Positions 43,592 through 55,359 of a stretch of DNA of 64,000 nucleotides are shown here, piece by piece. Position 1 is the stretch's first letter; every line of letters starts with the position of its first letter. The notes below the pieces were generated by a model. That model was not told where the DNA came from. It saw only the letters and a program-made list of their open reading frames with translations, and made no database searches. The translations under genes were made by a program, and so were the position numbers. Source of the stretch: Trichoderma breve (Eukaryota; Ascomycota; Sordariomycetes; Hypocreales; Hypocreaceae). Where the stretch lies: positions 3,906,001 to 3,970,000 of the forward strand of contig NC_079233.1 in assembly GCF_028502605.1 (NCBI RefSeq), given 5' to 3'.

Positions 43592-45754
43592 TGTAGCTGA
43601 GAACGCCCGGTACCCGTTTTGGATGAGACTGATCAGAGATACGTCAATGGCATCAAGTTATTTTCATGTGCAATATTTCTCTTTCAGCTACTTTGAGACT
43701 ACATCTAACAGGAAAATAAATTTTAATTAGGAATGAAAAAGTAATAATGAGAATACTAGCCGATGGCCACAACCACATAGACTGTCAGCTAGATAGACTG
43801 CTGTGTAGATTGATGAGTAGTGAAGTAATGTGCAAACCCGAATTATAAAGAATGCGAACAGTATTTGGAGTAGCTGAGATATCTTGTTTCAGCCGCTCCT
43901 AGAGACATATGGATGTTAAAACCATTGATACGCATTGGCAAGAGAAATATGGCTAAATATAGATTGGCTGCGATTGTTTGTCAATACCATTGGAGAACCC
44001 AAATCTGAAGCTATGGGATTAAAATCTTGATTGACTATTTAAATCTTCAAGTTGCATTTGTGCAAATGATCAGAACTCTGTAATTAGTAAAGTGTGGGAG
44101 TTGGTGTGATGTAGCCCATATATTAGCTGTGTTAAATCCGGCTACGAGAGAAAGAGAGAGAGGCCATATTTCGTTTCAAATGTGATTGAGGAGACTGAGC
44201 GGCAAGTGAATGCCACCCTAAATTCATGATCATTCATCGGGTCTATAAACTTCTTTCCTGTTTTCTGTTTTAGACAATTTATAAAGTTATAAAGCTCATA
44301 CTGGGTGGCACATTTTAAAAAATGGCAAAGCCATGGAACCACAAGGAGTCCAATTTCGCCTTGCTTTTAAGCTTACACTTAGCGTATCCAAGTCGATTCC
44401 CTAGCATTAGTTTCTATACTGGAGAGTATTAAGCATTGGATCACATGCGTTGATGCCAGGGCTTTATGCGCAATGGTTGTTTTAGTTTTACAGCATGGTT
44501 TATAACTTGAACTCGGGTCTCGGCTCCCTACAGAACCTTGAGATTTAGATTTGATGTTTATTGAAGCGAGCTTGGTTGGCCTATAAGAACAAAACGTAGC
44601 TTGAGAAGTTAAACCACTTATCATCATAGTAGAAAATTGTTAGCAGATGTCAACAACGCCCTTTCCTGCTCTCAAATTGCATTTCATGTCTCAGATTGGT
44701 ACTGTTCGCTAGTTCTTTTTTCAGCTCGGCTGAAGCCATTCGGGGGCTGTGTAAGTGGCTTACAAAACCTCATGTAGAGCCCTATAATCACTTCAGGTTG
44801 GGTAATAGCTTAATTCCAGCATTCCAATTCTAAAAATGGCGCAAATCATTAATAATGCATTCAATCATGCCGGAGTTAAATAAGATGGTGTTTCAGAGAA
44901 GAGAGGCAAACCGTTTCGTGAAACAGTTCAAGATTGCATACGTTCTAGGGAAAGCGCTCTGTAAGCCATGTAGTTCAGCGAATCTAGCACTTGGGCTGCG
45001 GCTATTGGAGTAACTATTACTGTGCGCTCCTAAGAGTGAGTGGCCTATTCTGTCATGAGACGACGAACTCCCTAGATCGTACGTTTTATTCACTCTATCA
45101 TGGCGAGACTGAATTCAATCCTCTAAATTTAATGAAAAACATTATTGGCTTAGAGAGCCACCAAACGCTGGCTGTGACTGTTATTGGCGCAAAGTCATCA
45201 GTGCGCAAGCGCTGGTGATAACCGGTACATACAGGTAGAGGCTAGGATTGAATACATTCCTGGAGCTTGATTCACCACATAGCTACATACCTATGTAGAT
45301 AGTATTAACTATGCTCAAACAACATAAAGCTGCATGTTACTGCTCATCATTTGTTACATCTATTATAGCAGGGTGGTTTATTGGAGGACTCAGCAATCAC
45401 CTAAAAAAAGAAACTTCCCCAAATTTGTCCACAGCATATTACTAGGTGCATGTACCTACCTGTAACTTAGGAAAAGAATAATTTATACCTTAAGCATTTA
45501 TGAACGATAAGCAATAATAATGTTTACCTAGGTAATACCCATCACTGAAACTTTTTATTCACAATTGTTCACCGAATTATAGTTTCATCAACAAAATTTC
45601 CATTACAAGCCGCTCCAGCTGATTTTAGTGGACCTTTCTCAGTCCAATTTTCCTCCGAACTAGCTTCCCTTGAATGATCTTTGAGGCTGCCTGGATCACA
45701 TCAGACTTGCCAACATCCTTTCTTCCAGCAAGTAGAACATCAAAATTTGTAGTT
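43592..45754. other. Intergenic region, about 2.2 kb
   Basis: A/T-rich and gene-poor; the short frames at 44142-45218 have no recognisable products. Should include the promoters of the metalloprotease (left) and the NAD synthetase copy (right). Nothing else seen. Confidence 0.35.
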
Positions 45755-48700
45755 ATGGGCCGACTCGTGACGGTCGCTGCCTGCGCGCTCAGGCAGTGGG
45801 CCCTTGATTTTGAGGTACTGTCTTATTCATAGGATGAGAGCGAAGCCTGGCTGACGCTTCTTAGGGGAATACCGATAGGATTATTGAGTCAACTCGCCAG
45901 GCCAAAGCTGCTGGCGCAAGGCTTCGCGTTGGACCGGTATGCCCTTTTCGCATTCGTTTCTCGAATACATCCCCTCTAAGCAGACTTTGAACGATATTCT
46001 AAGATATCTCACTCTATAGGAATTAGAGATATCGGGTTATTCTTGCAATGACCATTTTCTTGAGCCCGATCTTTACCTCCATTGTATGGAGATGCTGGCT
46101 CGAATCCTTGAAGATGAAACCTGCCACGGCATACTCCTAGATATCGGTCTTCCCGTCACCCACCGCAACGTGAACTACAACTGCAGAGTGGTCTGCCTTG
46201 ATGGCAAGATTCTCTTTATCCGCCCAAAAATGCGTAAGTGCAACCGCCTCTAGCCCCCTCACATGGCCCTGCCGAGCTACGCAAGCCATATCTGGGCAGA
46301 CTTGGCTACATTATGTTGCTAACATTTGATCAGATCTGGCAAATGACGGCAGTAAGTTCTCTTACATCGTGTTGGAACCATTACCAGGCTGGTCTAAACT
46401 AATAAGCTAGATTACCGAGAAATGCGGTATTTCACTCCTTGGCTCCGGCCTACGGAGTGGGAAGAGTTTCACTTACCAAAAAATCTACAAAAACTGCAAG
46501 GAAGCACACATGTGCCTTTTGGAGATTGCGTCATTAGCGCACCAGATAGCTGTTTTGGAGCTGAAACTTGCGAAGAAATGTGGTCGCCAGACGCCCCTCG
46601 TGCGTATCACACTACTGGTCTCCAACCCGAATCCATACTAACAGTATTATTTAGACATCCCGATGACCTTGGACGGTGTTGAAATAATCACCAATAGTTC
46701 TGCTAGCCATTTTAGCTTGCAGAAGCTGGATACTAGGCTAAAACTCATCGGTGAAGCTACCCGCAAGTGCGGTGGTGTTTATATGTATTCAAATGTTTCA
46801 GGTTTGTTTCTCTCTTGTACGAAACTTTCCTGTTTCCATCTCTCAAACTGATTGTTACAGGTGGCGATGGTGATAGGCTGTATTTTGACGGGTGTGCCAT
46901 GATTTTCTGCAACGGCCAGTTACTTGCGCAAAGCTCTCAATTTTCGCTCAATGAGGTCGACATTGTCACTGCAACTGTTGACCTTGAAGAGGTTCGGGCC
47001 TATCGCTCGAGTATCTCCCGCGCGATGCAAGCTGCACGGAGCACTCGAAAATACTACAGGATACAGACCTCCTTCGAGCTTAGCCCTGACGAGGAAAACT
47101 TCAATCTTCGTCGCCGACCGACTTTATCCCGGGAACCGAAGTTCTTCTCGGCTGAAGAGGAAATTGCTCTGGTATAGTTCTCAATTAACTAACACCATAT
47201 GTGGCCAATGACTAATTTTTGCACAGTGTACTGGTTGTTATCTTTGGGATTATATGGCAAGGAGTAACTCTGTCGGATAGTTAGTTATCCCGCTCTCATG
47301 ATACTCGGGTCTCAATGTTCTCATTGACTGACGGAATTTGTAGTCTTATTCCTCTGTCAGGAGGCCTAGACTCGTGTGCAACAGGTGAGTGAAGTCAATG
47401 CAATATCTGTATGTTTCTTGTCTGCTGGGCGATTTACTAACAACTTTTCTCAGCCGTCTCTGTCTTCTCAATGTGCCGGCTCGTCATCCTTGCCATCAAG
47501 GACCAAAATCAGTCGGTCATTGCTACTGTGAAACGTTTATTCGGCGAGTCTGCTCTTCCCCAAACTCCTCAAGAATTATGTCATCGCGTCTTACACACTG
47601 TTTACATGGGAATGTCAAAGCAGAGCTCCCACGAGACACGCCAGCGTGCAAAAGACTTATCCGAAGCTACTGGAAGTTACCATATTGATCTTGATATCGA
47701 CTCTGTATATCATGCGCAGAAAAACCTTGTCAAAAGCTCCCTCGGCTTGGATCCAAAGTTCAAAGTCGAAGGTGGCTCAGAAGCCGAGAACCTTCATGCT
47801 GCAGAACATTCAAGCACGCACAAGGATGGTGGTATGACACTAGGTGAACCAGGCTTGTCCATATCGTGGCTAACGCATCTCATCGCAGACTGCTTATGAA
47901 TTCGCCCAAATCCTTCCAACAACCCGTCAGTTACCTGGCGGAGGCGGCCTGCTGGTCCTAGGTAGCGCCAATGTTGGCGAAGGTAGGCATAATAGCCATA
48001 ACCGCTATAATGAGGTTGTGACTGACTGTGAATTAGCGCTCAGAGGTTACATGACAAAATACGATTGCTCTTCGGCAGATATTAACCCGATTGGCTCTAT
48101 CGACAAAGCAGCTCTCAAGGGCTTCATTGCATGGGCCCAGGTTAAATTCGACATGCCATGTCTTAAGGATTTCCTATCTGCCATCCCTGCAGCGGGATTA
48201 GAGCCCGTGACGGAGGAATATACGCAGTCAGATGAGGCAGATATGGGAATTACCTATGCTGAATTAACTGCCTTTGGTATGGGCCCTGCAGTTTTTCCGC
48301 CTTGTGAATACTTTCTAATCCGAACAGGGCGCCTTCGTAAGGAGAGGAAGATGGGACCCTTATCAATGTGGCAACATCTCGTTCACGTCTGGGGAAAAGA
48401 TCGCGACAAGGGACCGGACGATCAGAATCCCTCCCTCGAACCGGCAGAAATCGCGGAGAAAGTGAAATTCTTTTTTGTGAAATAGTACGTCATTCCTTGA
48501 GCTGCCAGTCGACGACAGGGAGAGTGGCGTTCAGCAGGCCATCTTCTGTAGACTACAGATAACTGACTGGGGAACAGCGCAATCACACGTCACAAGGCCA
48601 CCACCCTCACACCGGCTTGTAAGTGCACATGAGCTCCATGGTGAACCGCATGGAGTTCTGGACGCGTTTACTACTTTTATGCTTTTCCGAATGCAGGCCT

Positions 48701-49054
48701 ATGAACTTTTTTAACTGTACTAACTCTTTCTTTCTTCTCTTCAAAAATAGTACACTGGTACGACTTCGACTTCTCTCCCACTCATCTTGGTAAAGGCTAA
48801 TCCAGTCCAGCAATGATTATTCGCCTGATGACAATCGTTTCGGTAAGCAGTACCGCTGTCCAATTGGGATTCTAATGGCCCAAAGCTAACCGGTTCTAGA
48901 TCTGAGGCCATTTCTCTGTTAGTTAATGTAGGTTACTTCTATGCAGACATATGGCTGATACGAGTTCTTAGATCCCCCTTTCTGGCAGAGCTGGAGTTTC
49001 AAGAGGATAGACAGGGAGCTTGCGCGCATAGAGCAAGCACGAAAGAAGAGCTGA
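45755..49054 (+). pseudogene. QNS1: Glutamine-dependent NAD+ synthetase paralogue, 16 exons, probably inactivated
   Basis: NAD+ synthetase amidates nicotinate adenine dinucleotide using glutamine-derived ammonia. Exons: 45755-45814, 45865-45936, 46020-46233, 46334-46351, 46411-46599, 46655-46801, 46861-47171, 47227-about 47275, 47344-47384, 47454-47831, 47889-47982, 48037-48484, 48578-48618, 48806-48842, 48900-48917 and 48972-49054. The nitrilase-like glutaminase part ([31 protein letters not shown], CEEMW) and the synthetase part (IPLSGGLDSCAT P-loop, YDCSSADINPIG, YSPDDNRFD) are complete. Two lesions stand out: no GT donor in the needed phase ends exon 8 (GTCGG runs into ATAG), and near 47800 one extra base shifts the frame between AENL and LQNIQARTRMV. 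All else is well conserved, so decay is recent or partly compensated. Confidence 0.8.
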
Positions 49055-49358
49055 TTGACACTATTACGAGCAGGATAGCGAGGTGTTCAGTCGCGAATCT
49101 TAAAACAGATGGTTTGTAGAAGGGGCTCCATATTGGAGGTTTGCTGGAGCTCTCGACGAAAATCACTTTAATACAGCTGTGCAAAATCGCCCGAGAGTGG
49201 ACGTTGATCTTTTTACGAATGAGATTATCTATAAGTAGACCTCGAAACGCCAAGTTAAGTCATACACTTGGGCCTAGATTCACTGCCTTTACGAAACATA
49301 GATAGATATATGCATGGTTTAATTGACAAATACGTAGTTACAAAACTTGACACACCTT
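49055..49358. other. Convergent 3' flanks
   Basis: 304 bp between the NAD synthetase copy and the FAD oxidase, which face each other. No feature seen. Confidence 0.35.
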
Positions 49359-50930
49359 TTATTGCGCCTTTTCGACGGCAAAAGGATTGGCAGTGAAGAT
49401 TCCATTGGGATCAGCCTTCTTCCGAATCTGCCGCAGTTTGTCGTAGGTTGCGGAGTCGTAATAATGCTGCCAGACATTTTTCATAACCCAGTCACCATAA
49501 GAACCCCAAAGAACGCGGCGATCATCTTTACTGAAGTGAGTAACTGCCCCCTTGTCGTTTTCATCTTGCCATTTCTTAGCCCCCTCGTAATTGTTTTGAT
49601 GAAAGACATCCCAAGTTCCGCTAAGAGTGGCATCTCTCCAGCCATAAGCAGTACCGTTGTTTGCGTTGTTCCTGAACATGGAGTCTTTTCCGCCATAGAC
49701 TTGCAATTGAGACGAGACCCACAGACCGTTGCCCTTGACAGAGAGAATCTCGTCGATACGCCCAGAGAACCAGTCGGACCAACCTGTCTTGGAGAGAGTG
49801 GTCGAGTTGGTCGTGTTGGTGCGTTTAATGTAAGGGTAGGGAAACTCTCGTCGGCTTCTGAAGAGCCACATGGATGTAATGTAGGACATGGGGGTACCCT
49901 CAGGGGTCTCTTTGTAGAATTTGAAAAGATCGTGCGTGGCGTGCTTGATGCGGTTGAAGAGATCTGGGGAGAATTTATCGGTCCCCAAATTGACCCATTG
50001 GGCGTATACAACAATGACGGCATATTTGAACTTGAATACATTGGCTATATTGTTCTTGCCATCGTGGATGTTATCTGGCAATGTCTCTTTGAGTTCGTCT
50101 TCTGAGCCGGGGAAAAGGTCCAGAAGATTTGACTCTCTACTGACGACATTGACGGTGAAGTCGTAGCTGCGCGGGAAGTTTGGGTCTTCTGCTTTCTCCA
50201 CCAAGAGATCGAGGAGCTCCTTCAAGGTGTCTTGACGGTAGTGGAACGCCATCCAGAGTCCCTTGGAGCCTTGGTACTTTTTGTCATCTTGGACTTCGAC
50301 TTTGAAATGCGTCAAGACTCCGATGTTGCCGGGGCTGCCGCCGAGAAGACCAAAGAACAAGTCAGGCTGCGTCTCTTTGGTCACCGTGACCACTTCGCCG
50401 TTGTGGTCCACGATTTCGAGCTCACGGATATAGTCTCCAAGAAGTCCAAAGGATCTAGCTAGCATACCGTAGCCGCCTGTCTGGACATGTCCTCCGAGAT
50501 GGACCGTGGCGCATTGGCCTGTCGGCATAAAGACGCCATTTGCCAAGAGGAAGTCATAAACCTCAGCCAGAGCCCAACTGACGCTTGCTTTGATATAGAC
50601 CTTGTCGTTTTCGGTATCGCGGATCAAGACAAGGTCCTTCTTCGGGTCTCGGAACGTAAGTTCCAAGTCCAACTGCATACCATTGGGCCCAGTTGAAGAA
50701 GCACCACTGTACTGATGGCCACCAGTCCTGATGGCAATTGGCTTGCCAACCTTGTTGGCATATCTAACAACACCTTGGATGTCCTCTACACATGTAGGTT
50801 GTAGAATTTCTCCAGGGTTCATGTTACGCTCTTTTCCATAGGTGGACGTGGCGTATATATCGTTTGCTTGGTCATAGGCTGCGGTTCCTGGCCTGAGCTG
50901 GCTGCCCTGAAAGGTAGGATCGGGATTCAT
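49359..50930 (-). CDS. FAD-linked oxidoreductase with bicovalent flavin site (BBE-like)
   Basis: Berberine-bridge-enzyme-like oxidase of the PCMH/VAO fold; members oxidise sugars, alcohols or secondary-metabolite intermediates with O2. It is a single exon of 523 residues. The FAD domain holds RTGGHQYSG (His72) and GQCATVHLGGH (Cys140), the two residues to which FAD is covalently bound in bicovalent enzymes. GLLGGSPGNIGVLTHF closes the FAD domain; the C-terminus KKADPNGIFTANPF is the BBE motif in place of the usual DPxNxF. No signal peptide is found at the ATG at 50930, whereas many homologues are secreted. The substrate cannot be deduced, and no neighbouring synthase suggests a metabolite cluster. 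Confidence 0.9.
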   Translation of the reverse strand: MNPDPTFQGSQLRPGTAAYDQANDIYATSTYGKERNMNPGEILQPTCVEDIQGVVRYANKVGKPIAIRTGGHQYSGASSTGPNGMQLDLELTFRDPKKDLVLIRDTENDKVYIKASVSWALAEVYDFLLANGVFMPTGQCATVHLGGHVQTGGYGMLARSFGLLGDYIRELEIVDHNGEVVTVTKETQPDLFFGLLGGSPGNIGVLTHFKVEVQDDKKYQGSKGLWMAFHYRQDTLKELLDLLVEKAEDPNFPRSYDFTVNVVSRESNLLDLFPGSEDELKETLPDNIHDGKNNIANVFKFKYAVIVVYAQWVNLGTDKFSPDLFNRIKHATHDLFKFYKETPEGTPMSYITSMWLFRSRREFPYPYIKRTNTTNSTTLSKTGWSDWFSGRIDEILSVKGNGLWVSSQLQVYGGKDSMFRNNANNGTAYGWRDATLSGTWDVFHQNNYEGAKKWQDENDKGAVTHFSKDDRRVLWGSYGDWVMKNVWQHYYDSATYDKLRQIRKKADPNGIFTANPFAVEKAQ

Positions 50931-53473
50931 GGTGTACTACAGACGATGAAGTTATTTTCTTGAGATGTAGATGAGATGAGTGAAGAGAAGTGATGTTTGC
51001 GCTAGAGACTGGCTCTTCACACCCTCTTATATGTGTTTGTGTATCACCTATGTTGTCATTCGGTGTACTGCTTCGCCGTGTGGTGAATCCTTCATAAGCA
51101 ATCCTTCATATTCGCCTATCCATGTCTTAAAAAATTATACATTTGGAAATCCCAGCGGGCACCAATAATATCTTTTGTCCGCTGGTTTCTTGAACGCTAG
51201 GTATTTCACTATTCTTCGATTGTTGGCATAAAAAAGTTGAATTAATAAAGTTATTGTATTAATTTATGAGTATGGTCATAAACTTTAGGATGGAATGTTG
51301 GCATGTTGGTTGAGCCGCAGCCTTACGAGTGGAGGCGCGGCTCGGTGAAAGCGAAACAAGGCTATTTGCCACTTACATGAGGAGGCGTATAAAGGATGAG
51401 TGGTCAATGCTCCTACTAGGTAGCCAACATATTGATACAACGAGCCTATTGGCTGAGAAAGCCGAAGATGGCTGAGGTAATGTGTGAGACAATCTATTGG
51501 CAATATATTGACGGCATGTAAGAAATCCTTCTGCAGGGCGAAGACAAGCGGCATAGGGAGGCCAATAATGCTAACCGACTGCAGACTGGGTATGAAACGA
51601 CTCGTCCTTTGTAGAAATATGTCCAAGTCGGGTTACATTTAGGGTTATATTATAGTTCAGCTATGGTGAAAGTTTTAAGAAGCAAAGAGGTGTCTAGAAG
51701 CGAAATAGATTTCGACTTGTGAAAGATTTAACCTGAGTCTTTACACGTGCCGTTTACACTTGTAGTCTTGCTATTGCCTTACAACAGCTGAAAGTTGTTT
51801 TCAAAGCTGAAATTCCTCCCTGCAGAACTGACGTCATCCAGCTATGAGAGAGTTCACAACTCGTAGAATGTATCAGCTACTAACAGAGAAGATATGCTGT
51901 TCTATTCGCCCTTACGTATTATACCCTGTATACCTTGACAGCCAGTCAATGTCATTATTATCAACATGCGAGACTTGGGCTAAGACGTTCTAGAACTGCC
52001 GACAAAGCTCACCACGGTACAGCCTTCGCTTCCTTTTCCCGATTCAATAGGACGGCTCAGCTCAGGCCTGCCATCAAGAGAAAGAAAATAATGGTTCAAT
52101 GTGAGCTATCAGAAGTGCAAGGGCCACCCGACACTTTTTATCGGTTTTATTTTGCTTATTCATTTTCTCACCAAATGAGCAGCAAATGGGAATGGCCGCC
52201 CTCGCAGGCTCCGGGTTCTGGATCGAGGTCTAGCGGTCCAGCCCTCCAAGCCACTGCCGTATGGTCGCCGACTGATTAACGCCTAGAGTAAGCCATTACG
52301 TCGCACAGTATATCCATCAATTGAGAATTATTGGTTAATTACGATAACGTCTTCGCCAATGTTGCTAATTGGTAAAAGGGAAGAGTAACGAGGAAAAATC
52401 TTGCGATGATTGCGAATCAAGCTTCAACATTCTGTAATCTCATAACGGGCCATCACCTAACGTATAAATGCTAGCCTAATGATGCAAATGTATCAAGATT
52501 CTTAATATTAGTCATCGTGATCCGATAATACTGACTCGTAAATGCTTTCTAACAATAGACTCTGTAAATGAAGAGATAACTGAAGCTTTCTGTCTATATG
52601 AATAGTCTACTTGTGTTATACAAGAGCATGAATAATACTTTATATATAGAGTCTGGACTCTAAGGGACAGATGTCGGCTACCCACGGTGCTCTTGGAAAA
52701 GCTCGAGAGTCTTGGGCCCTTGGCTGGCCATTCACCTACTGGTCACTGTGGTATGTATCACAGGCTGGGCTGGCGTATCGTTTACTGTAACCATGAAGAC
52801 GGCTCTTCGCGTTTGGCTTTATGATGAAAGCACTCTGGTAACAGTAGGTGCTGTGAATTTATTATTGGGTATTTATTTTACATTATCGCATATATTCCAA
52901 CGCAAGCTTCACGCGACGAGCACCATAATATACGTGAAGCATAATTGCAGGGTTCTAAATGAATTCTAACTACAATGCTGTCCTTACATTGCAATCAAGT
53001 TACTATTATTACTTGGATTTTACATCCTGTCCCGTATAGATAATTTGTCATTGCCATCTTTGGTGTCCATCATGAGAACTTTTTAGCGGCGCATGAAAAA
53101 AAACAGTTGCCCGTAAATGCAGATGCGGCCGTTTTCTTCAATGTTCAACTCAAAAAGAGCGACAAACGTCGCAGTGTGGGGTTGGTCAAGTTGGTTAACT
53201 ACTACAAAGAACAGAATTCTGTAAACCTGAAGTTGGAGTCACAAGATGCAGCTTTACTGACCCTCTTGATTATACATATAGCCCACCTAAGGGTAGGTAT
53301 AAAAAATCGGACTTACTACCTTCAAAGAAATAAATCAGTGCTTATAATATTTTGGTCTATTATGATAGGTGGGCGGCTGTTGGTGCGCGCCGAAAGCCAA
53401 ATTTTCCTTGATCGAAATTATGATGGAACTGAAAAATGTCCGATGCCGCGTCCCCGCCAATGTGCACACAGAT
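50931..53473. other. Intergenic region, about 2.5 kb
   Basis: No gene can be supported. The minus frame at 51285-51626 lacks an ATG at its start and shows no motif. Plus frames at 51935-52279, 52712-52969 and 53107-53508 are unrecognised; the one at 52712 encodes a hydrophobic stretch that could be chance. No repeat seen. Confidence 0.35.
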
Positions 53474-54199
53474 CTAGTCTAGTTCTATCACCTCAACATT
53501 ATCATTGACAAATTGCCTGACCTGCTGCGGCCAGAACGTTGGATAGCAGCCTTTGCCTCTAAGTACCACCATTTCCAGCCTTTCCAGCTGCCTGCCACAA
53601 TCATCGAGCAAGCTCTCTATCCAATGTGATTTTGCAAAGAGTTCCTCGCTCGCTTCATCTTCGTCGTCTTGGGAACTGGAATCCGCGCTAGAGATAATGA
53701 TATTGGGCTCAATTGCTCTGTTGGAGGCGTCGTTGAATGAGGAGCAGTCAATATACAAAATTTTCAGCTCTCTCGTCCGCAAAAGGGCTTTTTTAGTGAA
53801 CTCTGCGCCTCTGAGATCGAACCTGTCTTCGTTACGGAGTTGAAGGCGAATCTTCTGGACGCAAGCCCAGTCAAGACGGCCTTTTACTGCAAGTTGGAGC
53901 CGGAAATTCCAAGGCGAGTAGAAGGTCATGGCCACCTCCCGCAGCCGCCTCACACAACGCATTTCCGACAATATTTTCTGGCAGCTAGCTTCAAGCGGTA
54001 TGCTGTCGCCTTTGAATGGTTGTTCTTCATTGAGAAACATGTGTTCGGGCTGGTTCGTTTCGACTCCATCTGTGATGGCATCGACATCAAGGTACTGCTG
54101 GTAGATAAGGTCACGGATCTCCCTCGGGAGGCGAGTAAAAAAGAGAGAGCCGGCTTGGTCCAGGCATTCGGACTGAAAATTCGAGTGTTGTGATAACAT
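53474..54199 (-). CDS. F-box-like/2EXR-type fungal protein of unknown function
   Basis: Single exon of 241 residues; the ATG at 54199 is the first in frame (the codons before it start with TTG). Near residue 20 FFTRLPREIRDLIYQQYL is the short Leu-Pro-x-Glu-Ile-Arg motif found at the start of many expanded fungal proteins of the F-box/2EXR type. The remainder has Leu-rich alternating segments (LQLRNEDRFDLRGAEFTKKAL, broken by acidic loops) but no known catalytic motif. Such genes are abundant in filamentous ascomycetes, and a role in protein turnover is only presumed. The region between the motif and the helical part looks shorter than usual. Confidence 0.65.
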   Translation of the reverse strand: MLSQHSNFQSECLDQAGSLFFTRLPREIRDLIYQQYLDVDAITDGVETNQPEHMFLNEEQPFKGDSIPLEASCQKILSEMRCVRRLREVAMTFYSPWNFRLQLAVKGRLDWACVQKIRLQLRNEDRFDLRGAEFTKKALLRTRELKILYIDCSSFNDASNRAIEPNIIISSADSSSQDDEDEASEELFAKSHWIESLLDDCGRQLERLEMVVLRGKGCYPTFWPQQVRQFVNDNVEVIELD

Positions 54200-54429
54200 G
54201 TCCGGGGTCAGGTATGTCAAGTTTAAGATGATGCGAGTAGTATGACCAGCAGTATAATTTGGTTTTGATGAAGAGGAGGGGTAGTCTTATGACGCTCTGA
54301 TTATACTGTAATACTCGGAGTTGGATTAAGGGGGTAGTCTGCCTTGTCTGCTCCACAACCCACCTAGGCTCTAATCCTCTAATCATGGGTGCCTGGCCCT
54401 CATAACTCTCTTGCTATATTTACAGGGGT

Positions 54430-54800
54430 ATCCCGGCAAGCGGGGGACAGAAAACCCGAGACTGAGAAGATTACGAACACACGCGCCTTCAATAATACGC
54501 TTATAAACCCTAACTCTTAAGCATCTACTTTGGAGTACTATATCTATATATCTCTAGTAACTGCTATTATATCTATATATATCTAGTAACTGCTATTATA
54601 TCTATGTTTCTCTAGTAACTGCTACTATATCTATATTTCTCTAGCAACTACTACTATATCTATATTTCTCTAGTAACTACTACTATATCTATATTTCTCT
54701 AGTAACTACTACTACTTAGAATTAGGTGCCTTTATTGCTAAATGTATGCACTTATTCATTTTGCGGTCTCGCTTTTTCTGACCTTTGCTTGCCCGGGAGG
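54430..54800 (+). repeat. Dispersed repeat element with A/T-rich 29-bp tandem units, full copy
   Basis: Begins with GGACAGAAAACCCGAGACTG and AAGATTACGAACAC, continues into about six imperfect tandem units of roughly 29 bp (CTCTAGTAACTACTACTATA plus TCTATATTT), and ends with ATGTATGCACTTATTCATTT followed by TGC-GTCTCGC. The head and units recur at 60561-60760, and the units and tail recur at 62585-62880, in the same orientation. No open frame or terminal inverted repeat is seen, so its mobility is unknown. Confidence 0.75.
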
Positions 54801-55359
54801 CCTGCTGCTCGTGCCACTGCCTTTGTCTCATTCTCATGTCTGTTAGCCCCTCTGCTGCATAACGCTCGGCCGAGGCCATCTTTAGTTCCAACTCTGTTTT
54901 GGTAGTTATATATGTAGGTAGGCCGAGAAGCTGCCTGAAGATTGCTTGGGCATAGAGTTGCATAGTGTACATGTTGGTTGTAATGCCAAGCCGAAAACGC
55001 TTCCGCCGGCAAAATTGTCGCCATTCGACAGCCCGAGGCTCAGTTTAATGTGACAATTCTTGGTACTAGCGAACCTGTTGACGCGCAACTGTAGGCCAAG
55101 TGCATTGGTAGGCACAGGTATCTCATAAATAATAGTACTTAATATCAGCTCAGCAACTGATTATATTCTCAAGGCCTAGCATTCATGCGAGAGAAACAAG
55201 CTGCTGAGACACTGACCCCAGGCTCAGTACTAACATTAGATTGGCTTCGTGAAATGGAGCAGGTCAATTCAAAAAACAATAAAATGGTCTTATTACCCTA
55301 CTCAATTACATTATATCTCAACCTCTGCTATCACTCCTCGTGCACGGCGATCAACTAGC
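54801..55359. other. Intergenic region, 559 bp
   Basis: Minus-strand frames at 54712-55024 end in GQKKRDRKMNKCIH, and a similar QKKRDCKMNKCIH reading exists at about 62,880-62,830; this reflects the shared repeat tail rather than a proven gene. Nothing else seen. Confidence 0.35.

Noticed and set aside
42578..50930. A secondary-metabolite cluster comprising metalloprotease, NAD synthetase and FAD oxidase
   Set aside because: No core synthase, regulator or transporter lies within this stretch, and the NAD synthetase appears broken.
51285..51626. 113-codon minus-strand frame
   Set aside because: It does not begin with ATG, lacks motifs and lies in empty DNA.
54535..54720. Possible CRISPR-like array
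   Set aside because: The units are contiguous tandem repeats without unique spacers, in a eukaryotic genome.
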